Notes: generated by a model not told the origin, from the sequence alone. A DNA stretch of 19,470 bases from Clostridiales bacterium (GCA_015058265.1 SVCR01000004.1:1-19470), one strand, 5' to 3'. Shown: positions 1 through 7,966, counted from the stretch's first letter. A program made the numbers and translations.

Positions 1-903
1 GTCGAATTCTTCTTCTCGAATCGTGAGTCCTCCAATCTTGTAAGACAGAAATCAACACCTCTGCTCAAGTCCGTCCAGACATCCCTCAACAAAGCTCTTC
101 TCAAGAAGAAGAGGCTGTCCGAGGACCTTCTCAACGCAGAGAATTCAGATAAATACAGACTGTACGGTGAACTTCTCACCGCTAACATCCATTTGATCAA
201 GCCGGGCTCGAAGAAGGTCACCGTTACCAATTATTATGACGGGAAACTCATCGAGATCCCGCTAGACGAGAAGATCAACGCTTCTGCCAACGCTCAGAGG
301 TACTTCAAGAAATATTCCAAAGCCAGGACTGCTATACACGAGAAGCAGTCTCAGATCGAGGATAACGATAAGGATATAGCTTATCTCGAATCTGTGATCC
401 AGAATATCGAAGCAGCGGATTCCGTCCCGCTTCTGGAGTCGATCCGCGATGAGCTGGAGCAGACCGGATATGTCAGGCGCCGGGCCAAAGCGTCTCAGCG
501 CAAGCGCAAAGCATCACGTCCCGAGCCGATAAGATACAGCCTGAGCGATGGTACTCAGGTTCTGGTAGGAAGGAACAATATCGAAAACGACTGGCTTACA
601 ATGAAGTACGCCGCCAAGACCGATATATGGCTTCACACCAAGGATATACCGGGATCCCATGTGATAATAAGGCTGGATGACGGCAGGTCCCTTTCTGATC
701 TCACAGCTGAACTCATCTATGAAGCTGCCGGGATAGCCGCCTTCCACAGTAAAGCTTCGGGGAGCAGCAACGTCCCTGTCGACTATGTCCCCGTCCGTTA
801 CGTCAAGAAGCCTAACGGTTCCAAGCCGGGAATGGTGATCTTCACTCACAATCAGACTGTATATGTGCATCCGGCACTTCCTGCCGGCACAGAAAGGAAA
901 TGA
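1..903 (+). CDS. rqcH: Rqc2/RqcH-type NFACT protein, C-terminal part (5' end outside window)
   Basis: The frame is open from base 1 to the TGA at 901-903, so about 300 C-terminal residues of a protein normally near 570-590 residues are present; the true start lies to the left. Visible hallmarks are the YGELLTANI segment (about residues 57-65 of the visible part), the IPLDEKI..NAQRYFKKY stretch that opens the coiled-coil region, and the NFACT-R domain with NDWLTMKYAAKTDIWLHTK and PGSHVIIR. Proteins of this family bind the 50S subunit carrying a stalled peptidyl-tRNA and recruit tRNA-Ala to add C-terminal alanine tails that mark the nascent chain for decay. The N-terminal NFACT domain cannot be seen. 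It is followed after 7 bases by lspA and is probably co-transcribed with it. Family assignment is firm; the alanine-tailing role is taken from family knowledge. Confidence 0.93.
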   Translation, partial: VEFFFSNRESSNLVRQKSTPLLKSVQTSLNKALLKKKRLSEDLLNAENSDKYRLYGELLTANIHLIKPGSKKVTVTNYYDGKLIEIPLDEKINASANAQRYFKKYSKARTAIHEKQSQIEDNDKDIAYLESVIQNIEAADSVPLLESIRDELEQTGYVRRRAKASQRKRKASRPEPIRYSLSDGTQVLVGRNNIENDWLTMKYAAKTDIWLHTKDIPGSHVIIRLDDGRSLSDLTAELIYEAAGIAAFHSKASGSSNVPVDYVPVRYVKKPNGSKPGMVIFTHNQTVYVHPALPAGTERK

Positions 904-910
904 CCGTCAT

Positions 911-1369
911 ATGATAATGTATCCGCTGATCAGCGCGCTGATTATAATCGCAGATCAGATAACTAAATACATGGTCAGGTCGGGGATGCAGCCGGGAGAC
1001 AGCATCCCTGTCATCGGTGAATGGCTGCGGATCTATTACGTTCGCAACACAGGCACTGCTTTCAGCATGTTCTCAGGAAATAAAATGATAACTATCGTCC
1101 TGACGAGCGTTCTGATCATAGGCTGCCTTGTATACGCCGTGAAGGAAGCTCGATCCGGCTCTAAGATAACTGCTTTGTTCCTGACGATGATAGCCTCGGG
1201 CGGCCTGTCCAATCTCATAGACAGACTGACCCTCGGTTATGTTACGGACATGATCTCGTGCTCAAGCTTTGCTGTATTCAACGTCGCAGATATCGCTGTC
1301 ACATGCGGATGCTTCCTTCTTGTGATATATCTGCTGCTGACGATGAGATCAGAGGATGAGGAAAAATGA
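911..1369 (+). CDS. lspA: Lipoprotein signal peptidase (signal peptidase II)
   Basis: This 152-residue multi-pass membrane protease cleaves the signal peptide from diacylglyceryl-modified prolipoproteins. The family motifs are clear: VRNTGTAFSMFSG (about 44-56), GGLSNLIDR (97-105), GYVTDMI (109-115) and FNVAD (123-127), with conserved aspartates at 104, 113 and 127. Four hydrophobic segments are visible (about 3-14, 60-77, 87-101, 128-144). The ATG at 911 is chosen because AAAGGA at 893-898 sits 12 bases upstream; an in-frame ATG at 863 lies deep inside rqcH and would add a non-family N-terminus, and the ATG at 917 is a possible alternative. The stop overlaps the rluD start as ATGA, so the two genes are probably translationally coupled. 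Confidence 0.95.
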   Translation: MIMYPLISALIIIADQITKYMVRSGMQPGDSIPVIGEWLRIYYVRNTGTAFSMFSGNKMITIVLTSVLIIGCLVYAVKEARSGSKITALFLTMIASGGLSNLIDRLTLGYVTDMISCSSFAVFNVADIAVTCGCFLLVIYLLLTMRSEDEEK

Positions 1370-2349
1370 CAAGCTTTGACCCGGATATATTACTTAATGA
1401 AGATACCGCTGCATCTGACGATATTATCAGAGCGGAAGCGGGTCCTGAGGATGCAGGAACACGGCTGGATGCTTTTATTGGCTGCAATACCGAAGACCTG
1501 TCAAGAAGCTATGCTGTCCGCCTGATCGAACAGGGCCGCGTCTCGGTCAACGGCAAGGCTGTCTCATCCAAGAAGCATAAGCTCAGTTCAGGCGATCTTG
1601 TCGAGATAAGCATTCCCGAGCCGGAATCTCTTGATATACAAGCCGAGGACATTCCTCTCGAGATCGTATATGAGGACGAAGATGTTGTCGTCGTCAACAA
1701 GCAGCGAGGCATGGTCGTTCATCCGGGACCGGGAAACTGGAACGGGACGCTGGTAAATGCCGTCATGTATCACTGCGGCAGCTCACTGTCATCGATCAAC
1801 GGAGTCATCCGCCCGGGCATAGTCCACAGGATAGACAAGGACACCAGCGGTCTGCTCATGATAGCCAAGAACGACCGGGCTCACGAATCTCTCGCGGAGC
1901 AGCTCAAAGTCCACTCTGTGACACGTGAGTATACAGCTCTGGTCTTCGACAACATCTCTCAGGATGAGATGACGATCGACGCTCCGATAGGAAGAGATGA
2001 ACGCAACAGGATGAGGCGGGCTGTATTCGGATCCGGCGCCAAAGACGCGGTGACTCATATCAGAGTCAGAGAAAGGTTCGGCAGTCACACTTTGATCAGT
2101 GCCAGGCTCGAGACAGGAAGGACCCATCAGATAAGGGTCCACATGGCATATGTCAAGCACCCGCTGGTCGGAGATGAGCTGTACGGCCCTCGCAGGCAGC
2201 CTGAGAAGATGTTCGGGTACAAGCTGAACGGCCAGCTCCTTCATGCGGGAACTCTGGGATTCGTCCATCCATCATCAGGAGAATACATGGAATTCCACTC
2301 GGATCTCCCTGAGCTTTTCGAAGCAATACTCGACGGACTTCGCAGGTGA
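1366..2349 (+). CDS. rluD: RluD-family 23S rRNA pseudouridine synthase
   Basis: A 327-residue RluA/RluD-family pseudouridine synthase, which isomerises uridines in large-subunit rRNA. An S4 RNA-binding domain spans about residues 28-85 (TRLDAFI, SRSYAVRLIEQGRVSVNGK). The catalytic domain follows, with GIVHRIDKDTSGLL at 151-164, where Asp157 is the expected catalytic residue, and the later GRTHQIRVHMAY and HPLVGDELYG motifs. About 30 acidic residues precede the S4 domain. GATGAGGAAAA just before the ATG serves as ribosome binding site. The ATGA overlap with lspA and this gene order are common in Firmicutes. The exact target uridines cannot be told from sequence; the symbol marks the family rather than a proven RluD specificity. 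Confidence 0.92.
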   Translation: MTSFDPDILLNEDTAASDDIIRAEAGPEDAGTRLDAFIGCNTEDLSRSYAVRLIEQGRVSVNGKAVSSKKHKLSSGDLVEISIPEPESLDIQAEDIPLEIVYEDEDVVVVNKQRGMVVHPGPGNWNGTLVNAVMYHCGSSLSSINGVIRPGIVHRIDKDTSGLLMIAKNDRAHESLAEQLKVHSVTREYTALVFDNISQDEMTIDAPIGRDERNRMRRAVFGSGAKDAVTHIRVRERFGSHTLISARLETGRTHQIRVHMAYVKHPLVGDELYGPRRQPEKMFGYKLNGQLLHAGTLGFVHPSSGEYMEFHSDLPELFEAILDGLRR

Positions 2350-2377
2350 AAACGAAAGTTTACAGGATAAAGAAATT

Positions 2378-2971
2378 ATGAAGATCAATTCAAAACCGGG
2401 ACCTCTGATGGCACCGCTTCCGGCAGTAATGGTCAGCTGCGGTGACATGGAGAAGAGCAACATAATAACGATAGCATGGACCGGGATAATCAATTCCGAT
2501 CCGCCGATGACATATATCTCAGTCAAGCCCTCGCGTCACTCGCACGATATGATCGCCGGGAGCGGTGAATTTGTGATAAATGTCGGAACATATCAGACAG
2601 CGAAGGCTCTGGATCTGTGCGGAGTCACATCAGGCCGAGATATCGACAAGTTCGAAGCCGCAGGCCTAACCCGCGAAGCGGGCGATGTTGTGTCCGCTCC
2701 AATGATCGCAGAATCCCCTGTGAATCTCGAATGCAAGGTAACTGAGATCCGTTCCTTTCCTTCGCACGACATGTTCATAGCTGAAATCGCAGCAGTGCAT
2801 ATCGATGACAGGTATGTTGATGACAGAGGAGCCTATGACTACGGCGCGATGGATCTCATCGCCTTCAGTCACGGCAAATATTACAGACTTAAGAAAGAAG
2901 AGACAGGTTTCTTCGGCTATTCGGTGATGAAGCCCAAGACAGCCAGGCGGCGCCGCAAACAGCGCAGATAA
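2378..2971 (+). CDS. Flavin reductase family protein (FMN-binding split barrel)
   Basis: A 197-residue protein of the flavin reductase-like/flavoredoxin group, which binds FMN in a split-barrel fold and transfers electrons from NAD(P)H or low-potential donors. Typical segments are PLPAVMVSCG..KSNIITIAW at the N-terminus, DPPMTYISVKPSRHSHDMI, EFVINVGT, and CGVTSGRDIDKFEAAGLT in the middle. The ATG at 2378 is preferred: AGGA at 2364-2367 is well spaced, and upstream in-frame starts would lie inside rluD and add a non-homologous segment. The C-terminus ends in a strongly basic tail (KTARRRRKQRR), unusual for the family. It is the last gene of the + strand group, 28 bases after rluD. The substrate is unknown. 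Confidence 0.85.
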   Translation: MKINSKPGPLMAPLPAVMVSCGDMEKSNIITIAWTGIINSDPPMTYISVKPSRHSHDMIAGSGEFVINVGTYQTAKALDLCGVTSGRDIDKFEAAGLTREAGDVVSAPMIAESPVNLECKVTEIRSFPSHDMFIAEIAAVHIDDRYVDDRGAYDYGAMDLIAFSHGKYYRLKKEETGFFGYSVMKPKTARRRRKQRR

Positions 2972-3000
2972 CAGCCGCATCAATATGGATCATCAGAAAT

Positions 3001-3028
3001 GCCCGCATACTGCAAAAAGTATGCGGGC
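3001..3028. terminator. Hairpin between convergent genes, probable bidirectional terminator
   Basis: GCCCGCATACT (3001-3011) pairs perfectly with AGTATGCGGGC (3018-3028) around a six-base loop, GCAAAA. It lies between the flavin reductase stop (2971) and the divIVA stop (3099), which face each other. Neither side has a strong T-run (TGATTATT on +, ATTTCTG on -), so it may work partly as a transcription barrier rather than a textbook terminator. Confidence 0.7.
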
Positions 3029-3098
3029 TGATTATTCAGGCTCTTTTATTACACACCAAAACACCCGGCGTGTCTGTTAACAGTTTTATGCCAAATAT

Positions 3099-3782
3099 CT
3101 ATTTGAGGATGATGGTGTTATCAAGTGCAGCAGGATCGTCTGCCATCTTCTTGAGTCCGTCTGCAAGATCCGAGATGGTAGCATGCTTAGGATCAGATAC
3201 AGGGATCGAATCCTGAGCAGCATCAACATCTGCCTTGTCGATGATAAGTGTAGGGGACTTGCGCTCTACCTTAACTGCCTCCGGATTGAGCTCTCTGTCG
3301 ATCGAAGATACATCGCTTCTGTCGAGTTCCTTGATCAGATCGAATTCATCATCGTCAAGAGAAGCAAGCTCTGCCTCCAGCATCTTACGGAAGTTGTTTC
3401 TGAGTCTTCTGACCTTGTTGCTCAGTACGACATGCTCATCGCTGAGCTGTCTTACTGTGACCTTAGCATCGAGCAGCATGTTCTCTGCTTCGAGTTCAGC
3501 ATCTCTCATCATCAGCTCAGCTCTTCTCTCAGCACTTGCGGAGATGTCTGCCATGAGCTTCTTTGCAGTCTCAAGAGTCTCGAGCATAGCATTGTCATCC
3601 TTCTGAGTCTCTTCGAGCTGCTTCTCGAGAGCTTTGATCTTATGAGCCATAGATCTGTTATCATTGAGGATCTTCTCATAATCCGCAACGATGAGGTCCA
3701 GGAATTCATCTACTTCTCTTGAATTATATCCTCTCTTATCACGGCTGAATTCTTTCTTATCAATATCAATCGGCATTATCAT
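3099..3782 (-). CDS. divIVA: DivIVA family cell-division/polar scaffold protein
   Basis: 227 residues beginning MIMPIDIDKKEFSRDKRGY, followed by NSREVDEFLDLIVADYEKI, the N-terminal DivIVA lipid-binding domain, then a long coiled coil to about residue 165 and an acidic tail. DivIVA binds curved membrane at septa and poles and recruits division or wall-synthesis partners. The aromatic residue before the conserved Arg-Gly in the membrane-contacting loop (Phe17 in B. subtilis) is Lys here (DKRGY). An AAGG-type site lies about 10 bases before the ATG at 3782; a second ATG at 3776 is possible. It is the last gene of the HlyD-like/yggS/sepF/divIVA group and runs toward the hairpin at 3001-3028. Confidence 0.93.
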   Translation of the reverse strand: MIMPIDIDKKEFSRDKRGYNSREVDEFLDLIVADYEKILNDNRSMAHKIKALEKQLEETQKDDNAMLETLETAKKLMADISASAERRAELMMRDAELEAENMLLDAKVTVRQLSDEHVVLSNKVRRLRNNFRKMLEAELASLDDDEFDLIKELDRSDVSSIDRELNPEAVKVERKSPTLIIDKADVDAAQDSIPVSDPKHATISDLADGLKKMADDPAALDNTIILK

Positions 3783-3825
3783 AGTGTCTGCACCTTACCT
3801 TTCTGTAATGAATTATTTATTTGCG

Positions 3826-3846
3826 GATCCGGGATGATCCCCGATC
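3826..3846. repeat. Imperfect palindrome between sepF and divIVA
   Basis: GATC-C-GGGAT / ATCCC-C-GATC arms with one mismatched pair abut the sepF stop codon at 3847. There is no T-run on either side. It could be an mRNA processing or stability hairpin inside the operon; function is not shown. Confidence 0.4.
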
Positions 3847-4379
3847 TTATTTCCATGGGTTTGAATTTGATGGTTTTCCTGCTTCAGTGGCTCTGTCTAC
3901 CATTGCCTTTATATTTACATTGTTAGGAGCAAAGATGTAGATGTTCTGGTTGATCCTCTGAACTGTTCCGGAAAGAGCATATGTAGCTCCGCCGAGGAAG
4001 TCAAACATTTTGCGCGCAAGGTCTGTCTCAACCTTCTCCAGGTTGATGATAACAGGCTTTCTTGCTCTGAGATTGTCTACCAGCTTACGGCACTCATCAA
4101 GGCTCTTAGGCTCGATAACGACCATCTTGAACGGTCCTGACTGGTTGATCGATGCCTTGGCTTCAGGTGCGCTCTTGGCCATTGATGTAAGAGGAGGAAC
4201 TACTTCACTAATGCGTGAGGGCTGATCCCTGTCGACATCTGCGGTTCTTCCCTGTATCCCGAAGCTGCAGCAGCTGCTGCTTTGCTCTTATAGCTGTCAA
4301 TCTCTTCCTGTGTGATTTCCTCATCGTCTTCGAGGTCATCCAGTCCGACGAGATTCTTCATCTTGTCCATGAAACTCAT
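3847..4379 (-). pseudogene. sepF: SepF cell-division protein, reading frame broken by an apparent 1-base loss
   Basis: SepF binds FtsZ and the membrane and supports Z-ring assembly in Gram-positive bacteria. The C-terminal domain is intact from about 4182 to 3847 (PFKMVVIEPKSLDECRKLVDNL, KPVIINLEKV, FDFLGGATYALSG, IFAPNNV). The N-terminal membrane-targeting start lies in another frame: ATG at 4379, eight bases after GGGAGG, encodes MSFMDKMKNLVGLDDLEDDEE and an Ala-rich stretch, then ends at a TAG at 4200-4202. The C-terminal frame is open upstream to about 4290 and reads DVDRDQPSRISEVVPPLTSM there. One added base near 4250-4252 would join them into about 177 residues, a normal SepF length. 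This may be a sequencing or assembly error rather than a true pseudogene, since SepF is usually needed. It starts 13 bases after yggS ends. Confidence 0.8.
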
Positions 4380-4392
4380 ATCTGCATCCTCC

Positions 4393-5091
4393 CTATCTGT
4401 AATTACGTGGTCCGAATATTGAACTGCCTACTCTGACTATTGTTGCGCCTTCTTCTATTGCTACTTCGAAGTCCCCGGACATGCCCATCGACAGAACGTC
4501 CGGCATGAATCTTTCTTCCGGATGACTCCATGTTTTCATTTTTTCAAATAATTCCGCGGCTTCTCTGAAATACGGTCTTGCATCTTCAGGATCTGCTGCT
4601 ATCGGCGGGATACACATTATTCCTCTTATCCGGATATTGCTGCAGTCTCTGACGATACCGGCGACCAGTTCTTCCAGATCTTCCGCTGCTATTCCCGACT
4701 TGGTCTCCTCCATTGCGGAATTGATCTCGATAAGGATATCCATGACCTTGTCCTTGGCAGCGGCTCTCTTATTGATCTCAGCTGCAAGCTTCATGGAATC
4801 CACCGAATGGATCATTACGACCTTATCGATTATATTCTTGACCTTGTTGGTCTGAAGATGGCCTATAAGATGCCATCTGACCGGCTTGACGCTGTCATAC
4901 TTCTCGAGGAGCTCCTGTACGCGGTTCTCCCCTGCGTCCGTGGCGCCGGCATCTATTGCCTGATTGATCTCATCCGCGGTATGAGTCTTGGTCACTACCA
5001 TCAGGGTGACATCCTCCGGCTTTCTGCCGCTTCTCACTGCGGCAGCATTCTTGCGGGCAAGTATGTCCAGATACTTTTCTTGAATACTCAT
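4393..5091 (-). CDS. yggS: YggS/PLPBP-type pyridoxal phosphate homeostasis protein
   Basis: 232 residues of the single-domain fold-III PLP-binding family (YggS, B. subtilis YlmE), which buffers free pyridoxal 5'-phosphate and affects amino acid and vitamin B6 balance rather than catalysing a known reaction. Signatures: MVVTKTHT with the PLP lysine at about residue 35, GATDAGENRVQELLEKY, WHLIGHLQTNKVKNI, and MGMSGDFEVAIEEGATIVRVGSSIFG near the C-terminus. The start overlaps the stop of the HlyD-like gene as ATGA and has no clear Shine-Dalgarno sequence, pointing to translational coupling. Its place just before sepF and divIVA matches the ylm division cluster of Firmicutes. Confidence 0.93.
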   Translation of the reverse strand: MSIQEKYLDILARKNAAAVRSGRKPEDVTLMVVTKTHTADEINQAIDAGATDAGENRVQELLEKYDSVKPVRWHLIGHLQTNKVKNIIDKVVMIHSVDSMKLAAEINKRAAAKDKVMDILIEINSAMEETKSGIAAEDLEELVAGIVRDCSNIRIRGIMCIPPIAADPEDARPYFREAAELFEKMKTWSHPEERFMPDVLSMGMSGDFEVAIEEGATIVRVGSSIFGPRNYR

Positions 5092-6353
5092 TTTGCTGTT
5101 TTAAGATTCTCTATATCTTCTTCTGTAGGCTCTGCAACTACTTCGTCATAGTTGGCAAGAGTCTCTACAAAGTTTCCTTCTTCATCAACGTATATGTCGG
5201 AATAGACAACACACTTATTGCCGTCATCCGCCTTGATCGAGATCGGTCTGAATTTGCGTTCACCCAGTTTGTTCTTGATCAGAACGCCCTTCTGCCCGTC
5301 CTTCTCTATAATGCTTGAGTCCTGTATCACCAGACCCTGCGCGCTGGCCGCAGTGATCTCTGCCTCCATCTCTCTGGTCTCGAAGAAGCCCTCGTAAAAC
5401 GCCTTGCACGAGAACACGACTTTGGTCTTTCTCTTGACCTCCTCGGCTCCGACGACCTTGGCAGGGAATGAATTCTCTCCTGTCGTGATCGTTACACTTC
5501 TTCCTTCGTAGTATTTCTCAGCGTCTTTATTATTAAGAAATACAACCAGATACCATTTGCTGTTGCGTACGATCTTGAATACAGGGTCGCTTTCGCTGCA
5601 CCTCTTGTCAGCAGTCTCTACCTGTTTCCTTCTGCACAGGTCTTTAAGATCCTTCTCCCTCAGATCCCATACGGCATCGGTACTGATCGCTGATTCAGCT
5701 CCGTCAACATAGTAGCTGATATATCCCGAATCCTTCGACCTGCCCTTCTTAGTTCTCCTGACACTGTCTCCCAGTTCTTCAAGGATATCCGCATAGCGGC
5801 GTGTGAGTTTAGGCTCCTCTGCAGATTCTGCAGTCTGCTCTTCAGCCTTCGTATCTTCCTTCTTCTCAGACTTATCTTTCTGATCTTTATCGGACTTCTT
5901 GTTCTTGTCCTTATCAGCATTCTTGTCTTTCTTCTCAGAAGACTTCTTCTCGGACTTGCCGGATTTATCTGATTTCTCAGACTTATTATTCTTGTCAGAT
6001 CCGGCCTTCTCAGCGGAAGCAGTTTCCTCAGCAGTTTCCTCGGTATCCTTACCCAGTCCGAGTATCCCCTGTCTCTCCTCTTCAGGCACCAGCTTGACTA
6101 CTTTCGCCTTGGCCTTAGCCAGCTGGCCTGCTTCGATCTGCCTTGTCACTTCACTATCCTGAGCAGCGACATACACATATTCATCTCTTACGATATATCC
6201 GGATACCTCATCCGTTATATCGAGAGTGCCGTATTCTGCTATATAAGTCTTCTCCAGAAGACCTTTGACAGAAGGCACTGCATATATAACGATAAGGCAC
6301 AGAATGATCAGTGCGACATATATTAATAATGCTCCTAACCACTTCCTCTTCAT
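5088..6353 (-). CDS. HlyD-like membrane-anchored protein with a Lys/Glu/Ser-rich linker
   Basis: 421 residues. One membrane segment at about 4-25 follows MKRKW, so most of the protein is outside. A barrel-sandwich-like start (DITDEVSGYIVRDEYV) and later HlyD-type segments (TTGENSFPAKVVG, GVLIKN) recall the proteins annotated as HlyD-family adaptors next to yggS and sepF in Clostridia; their role is not well known, and their position suggests a division or envelope function. Residues about 103-181 are a low-complexity, highly charged linker of Lys, Glu, Asp and Ser. The ATG at 6353 is preferred over the in-frame start at 6425 because GAAGAGGG lies 5-6 bases upstream and a TATAAT box at 6372-6377 falls between the two. 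Family assignment is moderate and function unknown. Confidence 0.75.
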   Translation of the reverse strand: MKRKWLGALLIYVALIILCLIVIYAVPSVKGLLEKTYIAEYGTLDITDEVSGYIVRDEYVYVAAQDSEVTRQIEAGQLAKAKAKVVKLVPEEERQGILGLGKDTEETAEETASAEKAGSDKNNKSEKSDKSGKSEKKSSEKKDKNADKDKNKKSDKDQKDKSEKKEDTKAEEQTAESAEEPKLTRRYADILEELGDSVRRTKKGRSKDSGYISYYVDGAESAISTDAVWDLREKDLKDLCRRKQVETADKRCSESDPVFKIVRNSKWYLVVFLNNKDAEKYYEGRSVTITTGENSFPAKVVGAEEVKRKTKVVFSCKAFYEGFFETREMEAEITAASAQGLVIQDSSIIEKDGQKGVLIKNKLGERKFRPISIKADDGNKCVVYSDIYVDEEGNFVETLANYDEVVAEPTEEDIENLKTAK

Positions 6354-6371
6354 ACAGGCCCTCTTCGCTAA

Positions 6372-6401
6372 ATTATACAATAGAAAAGCCACTGAGTACA
6401 A
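6372..6401 (-). promoter_or_regulatory. Probable promoter of the HlyD-like/yggS/sepF/divIVA operon
   Basis: On the - strand a perfect TATAAT (6377-6372) lies 18 bases downstream of a weak TTGTAC (6401-6396), in the gap between the trmD stop and the ATG at 6353. The predicted start site would leave a leader of about 10 bases carrying the ribosome binding site. Confidence 0.5.
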
Positions 6402-6430
6402 TATATATTTACTCAGGGCTATCAAAATTA

Positions 6431-7177
6431 CTATATTTTGTGCTCGTCAGTTATTCTGTATTTTTCAAGCACTTCCCGTTCTTTCCTGGTCAGATCCTTT
6501 GGCTTGTCAAAGTACTCTTTCATCAGATCAGGTCTTCGCTCTGCTGTCAGTTTGAGCGATTCTTCCCAGCGCCACCGGTCGATCTCCCGATGATTGCCCG
6601 ACAGAAGTACTTCAGGCACTTCCATACCCTCATATTCTCTCGGCCTCGAATACTGCGGGTATTCAAGGAGGCCTGAATATACAGACTCATTCATCACTGA
6701 CTCTTCACCGGCAAGCACTCCGTCGATGAATCTCGCTACAGTATCTATGAGGACCATAGCCGGGAGCTCTCCTCCCGTAAGAACGTAATCCCCTATTGAT
6801 ACCTCCCGTGCATCGAGGCTGTCAAGAGCTCTCTGATCTACGCCTTCATAATGGCCGCAGAGTATCGTGATCTCATCCAGCTCCGACAGGTCCCGCGCCA
6901 TAGATCCGGAAAGCAGTTCGCCGCGCGGAGACATGTACAGTACTTGCCCGCCAAAGCCGTTTGCCCGGTAGGCATCCAGGATAGGCTGGACCTGCATGAC
7001 CATTCCCGCGCCGCCTCCGTACGGAGTATCATCGACACGGTTGTGTTTGTCGGTGGTATAGTCCCGGATATCAACGACCTTGATCTCCAGTATTCCCTTA
7101 TCTGCCGCCCGTCCCAGCATACTCGCCTTAAGCGGCTCGAACATTTCGGGAAAGATAGTAAGAATATTGATCTTCAT
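6431..7177 (-). CDS. trmD: tRNA (guanine37-N1)-methyltransferase
   Basis: 248 residues of the SPOUT family enzyme that methylates N1 of G37 in tRNAs reading CNN codons, using S-adenosylmethionine, and thereby prevents +1 frameshifts. Seen: MKINILTIFPEMFEPL at the start, DDTPYGGGAGMVMQ, the trefoil-knot segment LCGHYEGVDQRALD, and SIGDYVLTGGELPAMVLID. It begins six bases after the rimM stop, in the usual Firmicute order rpsP-khpA-rimM-trmD. rplS, which often follows, is absent; a promoter and the HlyD-like gene come next. No strong Shine-Dalgarno sequence is visible, so coupling with rimM is likely. Confidence 0.97.
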   Translation of the reverse strand: MKINILTIFPEMFEPLKASMLGRAADKGILEIKVVDIRDYTTDKHNRVDDTPYGGGAGMVMQVQPILDAYRANGFGGQVLYMSPRGELLSGSMARDLSELDEITILCGHYEGVDQRALDSLDAREVSIGDYVLTGGELPAMVLIDTVARFIDGVLAGEESVMNESVYSGLLEYPQYSRPREYEGMEVPEVLLSGNHREIDRWRWEESLKLTAERRPDLMKEYFDKPKDLTRKEREVLEKYRITDEHKI

Positions 7178-7183
7178 ATCACA

Positions 7184-7729
7184 TCAGTCCACAAGTCCCG
7201 GTATCGTGGCGACCTCGATAATACCGGCTTCCTCGTCAATATTCCTGAGGAATGCGTCGACCGCAGGTATCAGCACCTGTTTCCCCTCAGGTGTCTCGAT
7301 ATCCAGAATGCTCTGTGCGGTATTCTGGATGACATCTTTCAGGATCCCGATCTCCTTCCCCGAGCCGGTATCTATCACCTTACATCCGATGATGTTTCTG
7401 ACGTAGTGCTCACCCTCAGGCAGCTCCTCAAGAGCATCTGCCCGGATGTATATCTCCATTCCTCTGATAGAATCCGCAGCATTCCTGTCATCGATACCGG
7501 ATATCCTTATGACCGGTCTGTCATGCTGGAGCCTTACGCCGGTACATTCACCGGTGATTTCCTGCGGGAGTCCCGCCGAAACTCCCGCACGCTTAAGAAG
7601 GAGGACTTTGCCCTCCTTCAGATTATCAGAATCATGTGCATACAGCGTGACGCGGACCTCGCCTCTGAGTCCTACACTGCTGCCGATCTTTCCGATATTC
7701 ACGAGTTCCGAAACGTCTTTATTCTTCAA
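7184..7729 (-). CDS. rimM: Ribosome maturation factor RimM
   Basis: 181 residues. RimM binds S19 and assists maturation of the 30S head. The N-terminal RimM barrel starts VNIGKIGSSVGLRGEVRVTLYAHD, and the C-terminal PRC-barrel half includes NIIGCKVIDTGSGKEIGILKD and VLIPAVDAFLRNID. The start is a TTG at 7729, overlapping the last 11 bases of khpA and preceded by GGTGGAG inside khpA; there is no ATG near the conserved N-terminus. The overlap suggests its rate is tied to translation of khpA. Confidence 0.95.
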   Translation of the reverse strand: MKNKDVSELVNIGKIGSSVGLRGEVRVTLYAHDSDNLKEGKVLLLKRAGVSAGLPQEITGECTGVRLQHDRPVIRISGIDDRNAADSIRGMEIYIRADALEELPEGEHYVRNIIGCKVIDTGSGKEIGILKDVIQNTAQSILDIETPEGKQVLIPAVDAFLRNIDEEAGIIEVATIPGLVD

Positions 7730-7952
7730 CGATCTCCACCGTGACCCTCAGATTCTGTTTAATTGCTGCTGCCTTGACTACTGTCCTGATCGCTTTAGCT
7801 ATACGGCCGGATTTACCAATGATCTTGCCGATATCCTCATCTGCGACCTGCAGCTTAACAAGGACATTCTTTCCGTCAGTTTCTTCGATGACTTTGACCT
7901 CGTCAGGCCTGGACACAAGAGCTCTAGCAATTACTTCTACTAGACTTCCCAT
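7719..7952 (-). CDS. khpA: KH-domain RNA-binding protein (KhpA/YlqC)
   Basis: A 77-residue single KH-domain protein with the GKIIGKSGR loop at about 42-50, preceded by the VEVIARALVSRPDEV helix typical of the YlqC family. In Firmicutes KhpA pairs with KhpB/EloR/Jag and binds RNAs, affecting cell elongation and division. GGGAGG five bases before the ATG gives a strong ribosome binding site. It lies 14 bases after rpsP and overlaps rimM. Confidence 0.95.
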   Translation of the reverse strand: MGSLVEVIARALVSRPDEVKVIEETDGKNVLVKLQVADEDIGKIIGKSGRIAKAIRTVVKAAAIKQNLRVTVEIVEE

Positions 7953-7966
7953 TGTTCCTCCCTTAC

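Noticed and set aside
3057..3083. Small hairpin ACAC/GTGT and palindrome CTGTTAACAG after divIVA
   Set aside because: The stem is only four base pairs, and the palindrome alone is too short to support a terminator or operator call.
4200..4300. Programmed -1 frameshift in sepF
   Set aside because: No X-XXY-YYZ slippery heptamer or following pseudoknot could be seen; an indel error is simpler.
6354..6425. Longer N-terminus for the HlyD-like protein
   Set aside because: A TATAAT box and the ribosome binding site for the ATG at 6353 lie inside this segment.
6851..7744. 297-codon open frame on the + strand opposite trmD and rimM
   Set aside because: It covers two well-conserved - strand genes and has no homology features or ribosome binding site.
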